Source: JBBIJR01 sp037445875 (GTDB taxonomy: Bacteria; CLD3; SB21). From it: a stretch of 56,642 nt of DNA. Under the pieces are notes generated by a model. That model did not search any database. It saw only the letters and a program-made list of their open reading frames with translations, and was not told the DNA's origin. Shown piece after piece: positions 8,694 through 17,719 of the stretch (positions are counted from its first letter, which is position 1; the number at the start of each line of letters is the position of its first letter). The position numbers and the translations under genes were made by a program. The stretch is taken from assembly GCA_037445875.1 (NCBI GenBank), contig JBBIJR010000012.1, positions 1 to 56,642 on the forward strand, read 5' to 3'.

Positions 8694-10762
8694 GGCCCTG
8701 CCCGCTCAGTTTGACCGTTGGAGACGCTGATCCGTGCGTCTACTGCGACGATGGAGTCGCCGCCGGCGACCATTGGGTTTAGATCCAATTCTTCGATCTC
8801 CGGAACGGCTTCCACCAGTCTCGACAGTCGCAAAACAATATCGATAAATTTTGCTTTGTTCACAAGCGATTGGTTGCGAAAGGACTCAAAAAGGCTCCGG
8901 CTTCGAAGGCTGCTGACGAGTCCCTCCACCTCCGAGTTGCACAAAGGCGCAAGTCCCACGGCCACATCGCGCAGGGCCTCGACCAGCACACCCCCCAATC
9001 CAAACACCACCACGTGGCCGAATCCAGGCTCCCGTTTGGCACCCGCAAACAACTCGACACCCCTAACCATGGGTTGCACCAAAACGCCGACCGCCCCGGA
9101 AACGCTCATCAGTCGCTTGAATGCCCGGTCAAGATCCGAATCTGAAAAGAGACCGATCTCCACTCCTTTTACCTCCGTCTTGTGAAGCGGGCCAGCCACT
9201 TTCATTACCACGGGTGTTCCTAATTCGCGGGCAGCCCGGAGCGCCTCATCGCCGCTTTCCACCAGACGCTCCTCAACGACCGGAATGGAAGCATGAGTCA
9301 GAATTTCCCTGACGGTGGGTGGATCCAGAAAACCGCCCCCGGAATGGGCAATCATCTGACGTATCTCGTCTACCGGCATCGGAATGGCGGAAACGGTTTC
9401 CTCTTCGGACGGACGAGATGTATGATAGGACCGCGCCATTGCCCGCGCGAGCGATACTTCATCATGGAAATATATCCCGCCGCCGGCCAGGAACGCATTG
9501 AGTTCGCTCTTAGCCGTTGAGGGGCTGGGGAGAACCACGTACAACGGCCGGCTACCGGTCTTCCACCTCTTCAGGAGCGCTTCGTGACAATCGAACGTGG
9601 CGGTCATGCCGGGAGTGCCGAATATAGCCATCACGCCGTCGACTCCGGGCAGCCGTTCCACATGAGTCAAAACCGCCTCCATGTGGCGGGCGGTACCGGT
9701 AGCCAGGAAGTCAATCGGGTTGGCCGTCGATGACCCGGGCAGAAGTTGTCTCAGCAGTTCCGGTTCATCGAAGTGCGGTAGTTCGAGACCCTCCTGCGTC
9801 AACGCGTCGGCTGCCATAACCCCCGGTCCCCCGGCGTTGGTAATCACGGCGATTCTTGGACCCTTCAACGGCCGGTGCATGAAGACACAGGCGACGTTGA
9901 CCAGTTCTTCCTTGCTCGCACATCGTACGATCCCTGCCTTCCGAAGCAAGGCATCGATCGCCGTATCTGAACGCGCCAGTGCGCCGGTGTGGGACGTAGC
10001 GGCCCGAATGCCTGCCTCGGATGCTCCCGCCTTGATGGCCGCTATCCTGCAGCCTTTGCGAATCAGTGAAGACGCGTGTTTCAATAGCTTCTTCGGCGCC
10101 ACGATCTTTTCCGCATAGATCAGCTTGACCCGCGACGATTTCACCGGATCAAACCGGTCATCCAGGTATTCGAGGATGTCCTCGATGCCGGTTTGGGCGC
10201 TGTTGCCGACGGAGAAAACGCTGGAAAACGTAAGGCCCATCGGTATTCCCAATTCCATAATGAAACACGCCGTCGAGCCCGATCCCGAGATGAAATCACA
10301 GCCCTGTGAATCCAGTTTCGGTACAGGACTGGTGAATACGCCCTGGTAGGCCTGCGTCATCACGCCGATACAATTAGGACCGATCAAACAGGCTTTTGCT
10401 TCATCGACCGTGCGAACAAGTTCGGCTTCGAGTCTTCGTCCTTCCTCGTTTTCCTCCCCAAAGCCAGCCGAAAGAACAATGAAGCTCCTCGTTCCTTGCC
10501 GGACGACTAAGTCTTGTACGATCGGCACGACGTGCTTGGCTGCGACGGCGACGATCGCCAGGTCGGCGGACGGTAGATCGGCCGCACGGGCGAAGCTGCG
10601 GACACCCTGAACGGACTTCTCCTTTGGATTCAGCACGTAAACATCCCCCTCAAACGAACCGGCAAGGAGGTTGGCCAGTACCTTTCCGCCCGGTTTGACC
10701 GTGTCGGTCGAACCTCCAACAACCACTATGCTTCGCGGATGTAGCAGCGAATCGTGGATCAT
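8690..10762 (-). CDS. Acyl-CoA synthetase (ADP-forming), fused alpha-beta type
   Basis: Converts acyl-CoA, ADP and phosphate to acid, ATP and CoA (or the reverse) by substrate-level phosphorylation. One chain of 690 residues contains an N-terminal CoA-binding Rossmann domain ('SIVVVGGSTDTVKPGGKV'), a succinyl-CoA-ligase-like domain with the likely phospho-histidine in 'TSHTGALARSD', and a C-terminal ATP-grasp domain ('VVMKVAGPLHKTEVKGV', ending 'EIEELDLNPMVAGG'). The order matches bacterial and archaeal acetate-CoA ligase (ADP-forming) fusions. Its substrate may be acetyl-, branched-chain or aryl-CoA. It starts at ATG 10762 with GAGG unusually close, so the start is not certain. It shares a 180-bp divergent region with the P-loop gene. 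Confidence 0.9.
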   Translation of the reverse strand: MIHDSLLHPRSIVVVGGSTDTVKPGGKVLANLLAGSFEGDVYVLNPKEKSVQGVRSFARAADLPSADLAIVAVAAKHVVPIVQDLVVRQGTRSFIVLSAGFGEENEEGRRLEAELVRTVDEAKACLIGPNCIGVMTQAYQGVFTSPVPKLDSQGCDFISGSGSTACFIMELGIPMGLTFSSVFSVGNSAQTGIEDILEYLDDRFDPVKSSRVKLIYAEKIVAPKKLLKHASSLIRKGCRIAAIKAGASEAGIRAATSHTGALARSDTAIDALLRKAGIVRCASKEELVNVACVFMHRPLKGPRIAVITNAGGPGVMAADALTQEGLELPHFDEPELLRQLLPGSSTANPIDFLATGTARHMEAVLTHVERLPGVDGVMAIFGTPGMTATFDCHEALLKRWKTGSRPLYVVLPSPSTAKSELNAFLAGGGIYFHDEVSLARAMARSYHTSRPSEEETVSAIPMPVDEIRQMIAHSGGGFLDPPTVREILTHASIPVVEERLVESGDEALRAARELGTPVVMKVAGPLHKTEVKGVEIGLFSDSDLDRAFKRLMSVSGAVGVLVQPMVRGVELFAGAKREPGFGHVVVFGLGGVLVEALRDVAVGLAPLCNSEVEGLVSSLRSRSLFESFRNQSLVNKAKFIDIVLRLSRLVEAVPEIEELDLNPMVAGGDSIVAVDARISVSNGQTERAGP

Positions 10763-10810
10763 ACCTCACATGCTTCGATCGGCGTAAGGTAATGTTTGCA
10801 TCGACCCTAT

Positions 10811-10830
10811 TCCATGACATTTGTCAGGGA
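10811..10830. promoter_or_regulatory. Inverted repeat, operator-like, in divergent intergenic region
   Basis: A 9-2-9 inverted repeat with one mismatch. Its core TGACATTTGTCA (10815-10826) is a perfect 5-2-5 palindrome. It ends five bases before the -35 of the predicted rightward promoter, a common place for an activator or repressor site. The core does not match the CRP or FNR consensus. Confidence 0.4.
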
Positions 10831-10835
10831 TTGCC

Positions 10836-10864
10836 TTGACTATACCGGCCGGAATAAATAGATT
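10836..10864 (+). promoter_or_regulatory. Predicted promoter of the P-loop/MFS pair
   Basis: TTGACT (10836-10841), a 17-nt spacer containing the palindrome CCGGCCGG, and TAGATT (10859-10864). Start of transcription would be near 10871, about 70 nt before the ATG at 10943. An alternative reading is TTGCCT-18-TAAATA in the same stretch. Confidence 0.45.
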
Positions 10865-10942
10865 GCGCGGTCGCATTTCTACCGGTGTTCCCGCCGACGT
10901 ATCTCTGGATGTTTCCGCTCAACCTAACTCACAGGAAGATCC

Positions 10943-11662
10943 ATGGGCCAACAAACGTTTGACGTAATTCTGCTGAACGGTAGACCGGCTGCCGGCAAAT
11001 CCGAGATCATTGACTACCTCAAGAAAACGGAGTTGGAAGAACGCATTCGTCGGTTTCACGTCGGCGCCTTCGAGGAGATCGACGACTTCCCCATGCTGTG
11101 GGAACGGTGGGAGGACGATAACATATATCAGAAATACGGCAAAGAGCGTCTCTACACGACCGAAGGTCTGTACTTCAAGGAACAGTTCTTTTGGACCTTC
11201 CTTATAGAGAAGATCAACATGGCCTACGCGAAGCGGATCCGCGAAGACGACTACCACGACCGCATGACGTCGATCCTCGAGTTTGCACGGGGCTCTGAAC
11301 ACGGCGGCTGGAAGCAGGCCTATGCCACACTCAGTGACGAGGTTTTGTCGAGGGCTGCAATTGTCTACATCTCGGTCACCCATGAGGAATCTCTGCGCAA
11401 GAACCGCCGCCGCTACAAACCGGACCAGGCTGACAGCATACTGTTCCACGCATTGGAGGATGAAAAGCTGGACAGGTTGTACAGGGTCTCTGATTGGGAC
11501 GAGGTTTCGAACGGAAAGAAGTCCGGCTCCATTCGTATCCGCCGCTTCGATGTTCCTTTCGTGGTCTTCGACAACATGCCGGAAAAAACCGACAAACCCG
11601 ACCTCCTGGCCGGCCATCTCGAGGAGGTTATGCAAGAACTCTGGAAGCTCCGAAGGAGATAA
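10943..11662 (+). CDS. P-loop NTPase of unknown function, kinase-like
   Basis: 239-residue soluble protein with a Walker A motif at residues 13-20 ('GRPAAGKS') right after a first beta strand ('FDVILLN'), as in adenylate-kinase-like small-molecule kinases. There is no signature of an ABC, AAA or G protein. The rest is charged, with 'SRAAIVYISVTHEESLRKN' resembling a core strand followed by a helix, and many Arg residues that could form a lid. ATG 10943 follows AGGAAG. The stop is only 13 bp before an organophosphate-antiporter-like MFS gene, so the two are probably co-transcribed, which suggests phosphorylation or handling of a transported compound. I do not recognise a named family. Confidence 0.7.
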   Translation: MGQQTFDVILLNGRPAAGKSEIIDYLKKTELEERIRRFHVGAFEEIDDFPMLWERWEDDNIYQKYGKERLYTTEGLYFKEQFFWTFLIEKINMAYAKRIREDDYHDRMTSILEFARGSEHGGWKQAYATLSDEVLSRAAIVYISVTHEESLRKNRRRYKPDQADSILFHALEDEKLDRLYRVSDWDEVSNGKKSGSIRIRRFDVPFVVFDNMPEKTDKPDLLAGHLEEVMQELWKLRRR

Positions 11663-11675
11663 CGAGGGCACACCC

Positions 11676-12989
11676 ATGTCGAGATTCTCACGCAATCCGG
11701 TCGGGCACTCTGTGGCCTTCCGCCGGCGCCGGGCTCTTAACTGGCTGACACTCGGTCTGACCTATGCGTCGATGTACATGGGCCGGTATAACCTCAGTTT
11801 TGCGAACAAGGCCCTTTCGGATACCTATGGATGGGACAAGACACAGATCGGATCGATCATTACGATCGCACTCACGATCTACGGTGTTTCTGCCCTGTTC
11901 AACGGGCCCGTAGCGGACAAGATCGGCGGGCGTAAGGCCATGTTGATCGGAATCTTTGGAGCGGTCGTTTTCAACCTGGCTTTTGGATTCGGCGCCCATG
12001 TGGGATTCCTCGGCACAGGCAATCTGCTGATCGCTTATTTTGCCTCGGCCTGGGCATTGAACATGTACTTCCAATCCTACAGTGCGCTCGCTCTGATCAA
12101 GGTCAACTCGGCATGGTTTCACGTTCGCGAACGAGGCGTATTCTCAGCCATCTTCGGCTCCATGATTCAGAGCGGCAGGGCATTGATTTTTTTCGTGGGT
12201 GGAATCGCCGTGACACTGCTGCCGTGGCAGTGGGTCTTCTTCATCCCGGCTGCTGTGATGTGCCTCATGGGAGTGCTGACCCTTCTTCTGGTCCGGGATT
12301 CTCCGGAAGAAACGGGCCACCCGGCCTTTGATACCGCCGACGCGTCGAGCGGCGATACAGAGGCAGTTAACTTCAAGTACTTGTTTCGCAAAGTATTCAC
12401 CAATCCCATTACACTTACGATCGCCCTTGCCGAGTTCTGCACGGGTTTCGTGCGGCACGGCTTTGAACAATGGTTTCCGCGCTACATGCAGGAGGCCCAT
12501 CACCTGCCCCTGGATTCCGAGGTATTTCAGAAAGGTGCCATGAGCGTTGTAGTGGCAGGCATCCTTGGGGCGTTTACTGCGGGTACCGTCTCCGACTGGA
12601 TATTCGGCTCCCGCCGCCCACCGGTGGCGTTCCTTGGTTACAGCCTTCAGATCGTATGTCTCGGGATCATCTGGTGGGCCCCGGGGCTGACCTGGATCAT
12701 CGTTGCCTTTGTGGTGAACTCGTTCGCGATCAGCATGGTACATTCGATGCTGTCCGGAACGGCCTCCATGGATTTTGGGGGCAAGAAGGCCGCGGCTACC
12801 GCCACCGGTATGTTTGACGGAATGCAGTATGTCGGCGGCGCCGCCGTGGGCTCAGGCATGGGCTGGCTTCTGGAAACGCTGGGCTGGGGCAGTTGGGGTC
12901 CTTCCATGATTGGTTTCTCGTTTGTCGGCGCTATGCTCATGATCCGCCTGTGGAACGAGGCGCCAAGGACAAGGTCCGCTGCCCATTGA
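11676..12989 (+). CDS. MFS transporter, organophosphate:phosphate antiporter-like (GlpT/UhpT/UhpC type)
   Basis: Inner-membrane protein of 437 residues with about 12 hydrophobic helices. The N-terminal 'YMGRYNLSFANKALSD' and 'GPVADKIGGRKAM' segments match GlpT/UhpC-type organophosphate transporters, including the Arg of the 'GRYN' motif expected in helix 1 and the cytoplasmic-loop motif D-K-x-G-G-R-K. Likely exchanges a phosphorylated sugar or glycerol-3-phosphate for phosphate, or senses one; the substrate cannot be fixed from sequence. ATG 11676 is preceded by GAGGG. The preceding P-loop gene is 13 bp away. A longer in-frame extension upstream overlaps that gene and is not coding. Confidence 0.85.
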   Translation: MSRFSRNPVGHSVAFRRRRALNWLTLGLTYASMYMGRYNLSFANKALSDTYGWDKTQIGSIITIALTIYGVSALFNGPVADKIGGRKAMLIGIFGAVVFNLAFGFGAHVGFLGTGNLLIAYFASAWALNMYFQSYSALALIKVNSAWFHVRERGVFSAIFGSMIQSGRALIFFVGGIAVTLLPWQWVFFIPAAVMCLMGVLTLLLVRDSPEETGHPAFDTADASSGDTEAVNFKYLFRKVFTNPITLTIALAEFCTGFVRHGFEQWFPRYMQEAHHLPLDSEVFQKGAMSVVVAGILGAFTAGTVSDWIFGSRRPPVAFLGYSLQIVCLGIIWWAPGLTWIIVAFVVNSFAISMVHSMLSGTASMDFGGKKAAATATGMFDGMQYVGGAAVGSGMGWLLETLGWGSWGPSMIGFSFVGAMLMIRLWNEAPRTRSAAH

Positions 12990-13066
12990 ATTCAGCGCGG
13001 TTCGCTCTTTCTTCCTTTCCCACAGCACACCGTCTGCCCTGAGGCTCCCCTACTCCCCAAATTCAT

Positions 13067-13095
13067 TTGATTTTTTGGGACCCTTTGTATATATA
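13067..13095 (+). promoter_or_regulatory. Predicted promoter of ileS operon
   Basis: TTGATT (13067-13072), 17-nt spacer, TATATA (13090-13095). The -10 runs into an ATG at 13095 that is in frame with ileS, so that ATG would not be on the transcript. This argues for the ATG at 13137 as the translation start. Confidence 0.5.
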
Positions 13096-13136
13096 TGGCA
13101 TTGTTTTTTGCAAACGAGCGTTTCTCAAGCATCGAA

Positions 13137-16100
13137 ATGTTCAAAGAACTAAGTTCCCAGGACGAGCTTCCCCTCCTTGAAAAGGAGGTGCTCGAGTTCT
13201 GGATGACGCACGGCATATTCAAGCGAAGCGTAGACGAACGCAAAGCGGACAGGAGATTCGTTTTTTATGAGGGTCCGCCCACCGCGAATGGTCGTCCCGG
13301 CATCCACCATGTTCTTGCTCGTTCCATGAAGGACTTCGTGTGCCGCTTCAAGACGATGCAAGGTTATCGGGTTGAACGCAAGGGCGGATGGGACACGCAC
13401 GGCCTGCCGGTCGAAATCGAGGTCGAAAAGGCCCTGAAGATCAGCGGCAAGAAGCAGGTCGAAGACTATGGCGTGGAAGCGTTCAACAAGAAGTGTTACG
13501 AGAGCGTTTTCAGCTACAAGAACCTCTGGGACGATCTGACGGACCGTATGGGCTATTGGGTGGACCTCGACGACCCGTACATGACCTGCACCAGCGAGTA
13601 CATTGAATCCGTCTGGTGGATTCTGAAACAGTTCTTCGACAAGAATCTCATCTACAAGGGTTTCAAAGTCGTGCCCTATTGCCCGCGCTGCGGGACTCCA
13701 TTGTCGTCACATGAGGTGGCACAGGGTTACGAGGAGGTCAGCGATCCATCCGTCTACATCCGCCTGAAGGTCAAAGGTCTGGAGAATACGTTCTTTCTAG
13801 TCTGGACGACCACTCCCTGGACCCTGATCTCCAATGTCGCATTAGCCGTAGGTCGGGATATTCCGTATGTCCGGCTGAAGTACGAGGATCATATCCTGAT
13901 CCTGGCGGAAGCGCGCGTACCGGAGATATTCAAGGGCGCCTCCGTTGAAGTCGTCGAACGCTTTCCCGGCTCGGACCTCCTCGGCCGGGAGTATGAGCGG
14001 CCATTCGACTTCGTCCCCGTGGACAAGAAGGGCTTTTACGTTATCCACGGAGACTTCGTCACAACGGACGATGGCACCGGCATCGTTCATACGGCCCCGG
14101 CTTTTGGAGAAGACGACTACATCGTCTGCAAGGCCAACGGATTGCCATTCATACGGCCCGTGGACGCCGCCGGACGGTTTGAAGATATCGTGACCGATTT
14201 CAAGGGACGCTTTGTCAAGGACGCCGATCCCGACATTATCGCCGACCTGAATCGACGAGGTATCCTCTTCCGCTCGCAGAAGATCAAACACAGCTATCCT
14301 CACTGCTGGAGGCACCACACTCCGCTCATCTACTACGCACGCGACGCATGGTACATTCGCACAACGGCGTTTAAAGACCGCATGGTTGCCAACAACGATA
14401 CCGTCGGATGGTTTCCACCGGAAATCAAGGACGGCCGCTTCGGAAACTGGCTTCGAAACAACATCGATTGGTCCCTGTCTCGTGACCGGTACTGGGGCAC
14501 ACCGCTGCCGATCTGGGTGCACGAGGAATCCGGCTCGACGATCTGCGTGGGGAGTCGGGAAGAGCTGAAGAAGGGCCGGATGCGCGACGGCAGACCGGTG
14601 CCCGAAGATCTCGATCTGCATAAACCGTATGTAGACGACGTGATCTTCGAGCGGGACGGCAAGGTGTTCACCCGCACCGCAGAAGTAATCGATGCCTGGT
14701 TTGACTCCGGAAGCATGCCTTACGCCCAATGGCACTACCCCTTTGAGAATAAAGCGGTCTTCGAAAACCAGTATCCTGCCGACTTCATCTGTGAGGGCAT
14801 CGACCAGACGCGGGGCTGGTTTTATTCCCTGATGGCTATTTCGACCTTTCTCTTCGACCGCACGCCCTATCGCCACGTCGTGGTGAACGAACTCGTACTG
14901 GACGCGGAGGGCAACAAGATGAGCAAGTCGCGGGGCAACGTTGTCGATCCGTTCGAGATGCTCGACCGGTTTGGCGCCGATGTCCTCCGCTGGTATCTCC
15001 TCGTAAACACGCCCATCTGGTTGCCCAAACGTTTCGATGTAGAGGGTCTCGCCGAGGTCAAGAAGAAATTCTTCCGGCCGCTTATCGAGACCTACAAGTT
15101 CTTTACGCTCTATGCCAACATCGACGGGTTTGACCCGGCCGGCATCACGGTGGATATGGGAGGACGTCCTGAAATGGACCGCTGGATCCTTTCGCGTCTT
15201 CAGAGCGTCATCGGAGAGGTCCGGGAACATCTGGACCGCTACGATACAAGCAAAGCGGGTCGAGCCATCCAGGAATTTGTTGATCTCGACCTGTCCAATT
15301 GGTATATTAGACTTTCCCGGAGGCGATTCTGGAAGGGAGAACGTGGCGCGGATAAACATGCGGCCTACCTGACACTGCACGAGGTACTGGTTGCGGTATC
15401 CAGACTGATCGCTCCTTTCTGCCCCTTCCTCGCCGAACGAATATATTGCAATCTGACCAATCGTTCGGGACAACCCCTCGACGGGTCATGCAGCGTTCAC
15501 CTTGCTACGTATCCCCTTAAGGATTCTTCTGCACAGGACAGGACCCTCGAGGAGAAAATGAGTGCACCGCGGCGTGTGGTGCAGTTGGGTCGTTCGTTGA
15601 GAGAGCAAAGGAGCCTGAAGGTCCGGCAACCTCTTTCGCAGTTGATCGTGGCGACCGACCGGCCGGCTGTTCGCAAACACATCCAGGACTTTGCCGACAT
15701 CATTCAAAGCGAACTGAACGTCAAAGCGATCAACTTCACCGAAAACGCGGAGAGTCTCGTTGATCTGCGTATCAAGCCCAATTTCAAGGCGCTCGGGCCG
15801 AAGTTCGGGCAGCACGTAAAGCAGATTGTCGGCACCGTCAACGGGTTCGGGCCGATGGAGATCGAGGCCATTCAGCGGGAAGGACAGATCATGATCCACG
15901 TGGGCGGCCATGAATTCGAGATTACGCGCCAGGACGTCGAGATCCTCCATGAGGAAAAGGAAGGACTTGCCGTTCAGTCCGACGGAGAACTCACGGTGGC
16001 CATTGACACCCAGTTGACGGAGGAACTGATTGAGGAAGGGATTGCCCGGGAGTTTGTAAATCGGATTCAGCATCTTCGCAAGGAGGCCGGTTACGAGGTG

Positions 16101-16286
16101 ATCGACCGAATCCGCGTCCGGTTTGAAGGCCCGCCCGTCGTACGAGAAGCCATTGAGAGGCAAAAGCAATACGTTTCGAGCGAAACACTCAGTCATGAGA
16201 TCCTGGCCGAGTTTGAAGATGGTGATCGGGTCGGCGAATACGACCTCAACGGCCACCGGGTACGAATCAGCGTCCGGAGGGGCTAG
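13137..16286 (+). CDS. ileS: Isoleucyl-tRNA synthetase, long (type 2, eukaryote-like)
   Basis: Class I aminoacyl-tRNA synthetase charging tRNA-Ile, with an editing domain. About 1049 residues. The HIGH-equivalent is 'TANGRPGIHHVLARSMKD', the KMSKS loop is 'GNKMSKSRGNVVDPFEM', and the editing CP1 domain contains 'VWTTTPWTLISNVALAVG' and 'GIVHTAPAFGEDDY'. 'YCPRCGTPLSSHEVAQGY' is also typical. The length and the GIHH form match type-2 enzymes of Bacteroidota, eukaryotes and mupirocin-resistant strains. I choose ATG 13137 ('MFKELSSQDELPLLEKEVLEF'), because an upstream ATG at 13095 overlaps the predicted -10; no strong ribosome site precedes either. First gene of ileS, dksA-like, lspA, trxA. Confidence 0.95.
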   Translation: MFKELSSQDELPLLEKEVLEFWMTHGIFKRSVDERKADRRFVFYEGPPTANGRPGIHHVLARSMKDFVCRFKTMQGYRVERKGGWDTHGLPVEIEVEKALKISGKKQVEDYGVEAFNKKCYESVFSYKNLWDDLTDRMGYWVDLDDPYMTCTSEYIESVWWILKQFFDKNLIYKGFKVVPYCPRCGTPLSSHEVAQGYEEVSDPSVYIRLKVKGLENTFFLVWTTTPWTLISNVALAVGRDIPYVRLKYEDHILILAEARVPEIFKGASVEVVERFPGSDLLGREYERPFDFVPVDKKGFYVIHGDFVTTDDGTGIVHTAPAFGEDDYIVCKANGLPFIRPVDAAGRFEDIVTDFKGRFVKDADPDIIADLNRRGILFRSQKIKHSYPHCWRHHTPLIYYARDAWYIRTTAFKDRMVANNDTVGWFPPEIKDGRFGNWLRNNIDWSLSRDRYWGTPLPIWVHEESGSTICVGSREELKKGRMRDGRPVPEDLDLHKPYVDDVIFERDGKVFTRTAEVIDAWFDSGSMPYAQWHYPFENKAVFENQYPADFICEGIDQTRGWFYSLMAISTFLFDRTPYRHVVVNELVLDAEGNKMSKSRGNVVDPFEMLDRFGADVLRWYLLVNTPIWLPKRFDVEGLAEVKKKFFRPLIETYKFFTLYANIDGFDPAGITVDMGGRPEMDRWILSRLQSVIGEVREHLDRYDTSKAGRAIQEFVDLDLSNWYIRLSRRRFWKGERGADKHAAYLTLHEVLVAVSRLIAPFCPFLAERIYCNLTNRSGQPLDGSCSVHLATYPLKDSSAQDRTLEEKMSAPRRVVQLGRSLREQRSLKVRQPLSQLIVATDRPAVRKHIQDFADIIQSELNVKAINFTENAESLVDLRIKPNFKALGPKFGQHVKQIVGTVNGFGPMEIEAIQREGQIMIHVGGHEFEITRQDVEILHEEKEGLAVQSDGELTVAIDTQLTEELIEEGIAREFVNRIQHLRKEAGYEVIDRIRVRFEGPPVVREAIERQKQYVSSETLSHEILAEFEDGDRVGEYDLNGHRVRISVRRG

Positions 16287-16335
16287 GAAAGCGCTGTGCA
16301 TATATTTCCACCATTATTATTTCCGTGAGGGGATC

Positions 16336-16743
16336 ATGAAGAAAAAGGACCTTGAGTACTTCAAGAAGCTCATCCTGGAGGAACAGACCAAAGTTCTGAA
16401 GGATATGGGCTACATCAAGGAGACGTTGATGGACGGCACGATGCGGGAGGCATCGGGTGACCACTCGGCCTATGCCTTCCACATGGCGGACCAGGGCAGC
16501 GATACCTACGATCGGGAGAAGACGTTCATGCTCGCCGCACGGGAGAACAAGTATCTCTCGGAACTGAACGACGCGATGTGCCGCATCGACGACGGAACGT
16601 ACGGAATATGCATGATCTGCAACAAGGACATCGAAAAGGAGCGGCTCGAAGTCGTTCTCGTGGCCAAGTACCACGTACAGTGCAAGAAGCAGCTCGAGAA
16701 GGTGAAGAACAAGGAATCTCAATCTGAGGTCACCGATTACTAA
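16336..16743 (+). CDS. DksA/TraR-family zinc-finger protein
   Basis: 135-residue protein with a helical N-terminal half (two coiled helices around 'KKLILEEQTKVLKDMGYI') and a C-terminal zinc finger, the DksA/TraR layout. The finger reads 'YGICMICNKDIEKERLEVV' then 'KYHVQC', so the usual third Cys is replaced by His (C-C-H-C), which can still bind zinc. DksA relatives bind the RNA polymerase secondary channel and modulate initiation with ppGpp; others in FCB genomes are of unknown role. The Asp-x-x-Asp tip of true DksA is not obvious, so regulatory activity like DksA is uncertain. ATG 16336 follows GAGGGG. Between ileS and lspA in one transcription unit. Confidence 0.85.
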   Translation: MKKKDLEYFKKLILEEQTKVLKDMGYIKETLMDGTMREASGDHSAYAFHMADQGSDTYDREKTFMLAARENKYLSELNDAMCRIDDGTYGICMICNKDIEKERLEVVLVAKYHVQCKKQLEKVKNKESQSEVTDY

Positions 16744-16758
16744 AGCGACGGGATTACG

Positions 16759-17322
16759 TTGAAGATCTACTGGGTTGCCGTTGTCGTTGTCAGTCTCGAT
16801 CAGCTTTCCAAACTTCTGATCAAGAGCTTCATGACCCTGCACCAGATTGTGCACGTGTTCGGGTCGGGCCTGCAATTGACCTATCTTGAGAATCCCGGAA
16901 TGGCTTTCGGGATCCGCTTTTTTGAAACCCATCCGTTCTGGGGCCGCTGGTTCTTCTCCTTTGTTTCCGTGGTTGCCTCGGCGGCCCTCGTTTGGTACAT
17001 CCACCGGGTCCGCCACGAACGAACCGCCTATCGGTTCTCGCTGGCCCTGATTCTCGGCGGCGCCGTCGGCAATCTGGTCGACCGCGTCTTGTTCGGCCGG
17101 GTCGTCGATTTTGTCGACGTAGACCTCCCGGACTGGATCGGACTCCAGCGCTGGTACGTGTTCAACGTGGCCGACGCGGCGGTCGTTTGCGGTATGATCA
17201 TCATGACCGCCTATGTCCTGTTCAGCCGCCATAGGCCATCCCACGCGGAGGACACCGTGCCGAACACCGAAACCGGTCGGTCCCTGGAGCTTCAGGAACC
17301 CAGGGGAACCGCTTTGGAATAA
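16759..17322 (+). CDS. lspA: Signal peptidase II (prolipoprotein signal peptidase)
   Basis: Integral inner-membrane aspartyl protease that cleaves the signal peptide of lipidated prolipoproteins before the lipobox Cys. Four hydrophobic helices are visible. The two catalytic Asp residues lie in 'GAVGNLVDRVLFGRVVDFVD' and 'VFNVADAAVVCG'; 'YLENPGMAFG' is the other conserved box. About 187 residues with a hydrophilic C-terminal tail slightly longer than in E. coli. Starts at TTG 16759, 15 bp after the DksA-like gene. The window also encodes the lipoprotein-sorting LolCDE components and at least one clear lipoprotein (54196-55545). Confidence 0.94.
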   Translation: MKIYWVAVVVVSLDQLSKLLIKSFMTLHQIVHVFGSGLQLTYLENPGMAFGIRFFETHPFWGRWFFSFVSVVASAALVWYIHRVRHERTAYRFSLALILGGAVGNLVDRVLFGRVVDFVDVDLPDWIGLQRWYVFNVADAAVVCGMIIMTAYVLFSRHRPSHAEDTVPNTETGRSLELQEPRGTALE

Positions 17323-17386
17323 AAGAATCTTACCAACGTTGAAGCATAGTCGATGAGAAAGAGTTGAACCCTTCAGGAGAGCAACG

Positions 17387-17719
17387 ATGAGCCATCCGAT
17401 CATACTAACGGACAATACATTTGAAAGAGAGGTGCTGCAATCCGCCGTACCGGTCATGGTCGATTTCTGGGCCACGTGGTGTGCACCGTGCCGCATGATC
17501 GCACCGGTCGTCGAAGAAATGGCAAAGGAATACGACGGCAAAGCCAAGATCTGCAAGATCGATGTGGATCAGAATCCCGTTGTGGCCTCGAAATTCGGCA
17601 TCATGAGCATACCGAGCATTCTCTTCTTCAAGAACGGAAAGCTGGTCGACAAGGTCGTCGGCGCTGTGCCCAAGAACCAGTTGGTCAACAAGCTGAGCAC
17701 AGCGATGAGTGCCAACTGA
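17387..17719 (+). CDS. trxA: Thioredoxin
   Basis: Small cytosolic thiol-disulfide reductase of 110 residues. Active site WCAPCR lies in 'VDFWATWCAPCRMIAPVV', and the cis-Pro loop is 'GIMSIPSILFFKNGK'. ATG 17387 has CAGGAGAG upstream. Last gene of the ileS-dksA-lspA-trxA run, 64 bp after lspA, and followed by a strong terminator at 17781. Confidence 0.96.
   Translation: MSHPIILTDNTFEREVLQSAVPVMVDFWATWCAPCRMIAPVVEEMAKEYDGKAKICKIDVDQNPVVASKFGIMSIPSILFFKNGKLVDKVVGAVPKNQLVNKLSTAMSAN

Noticed and set aside
13842..15473. Antisense reading frame of 543 codons inside ileS
   Set aside because: ileS is unambiguous; the antisense frame is a shadow.
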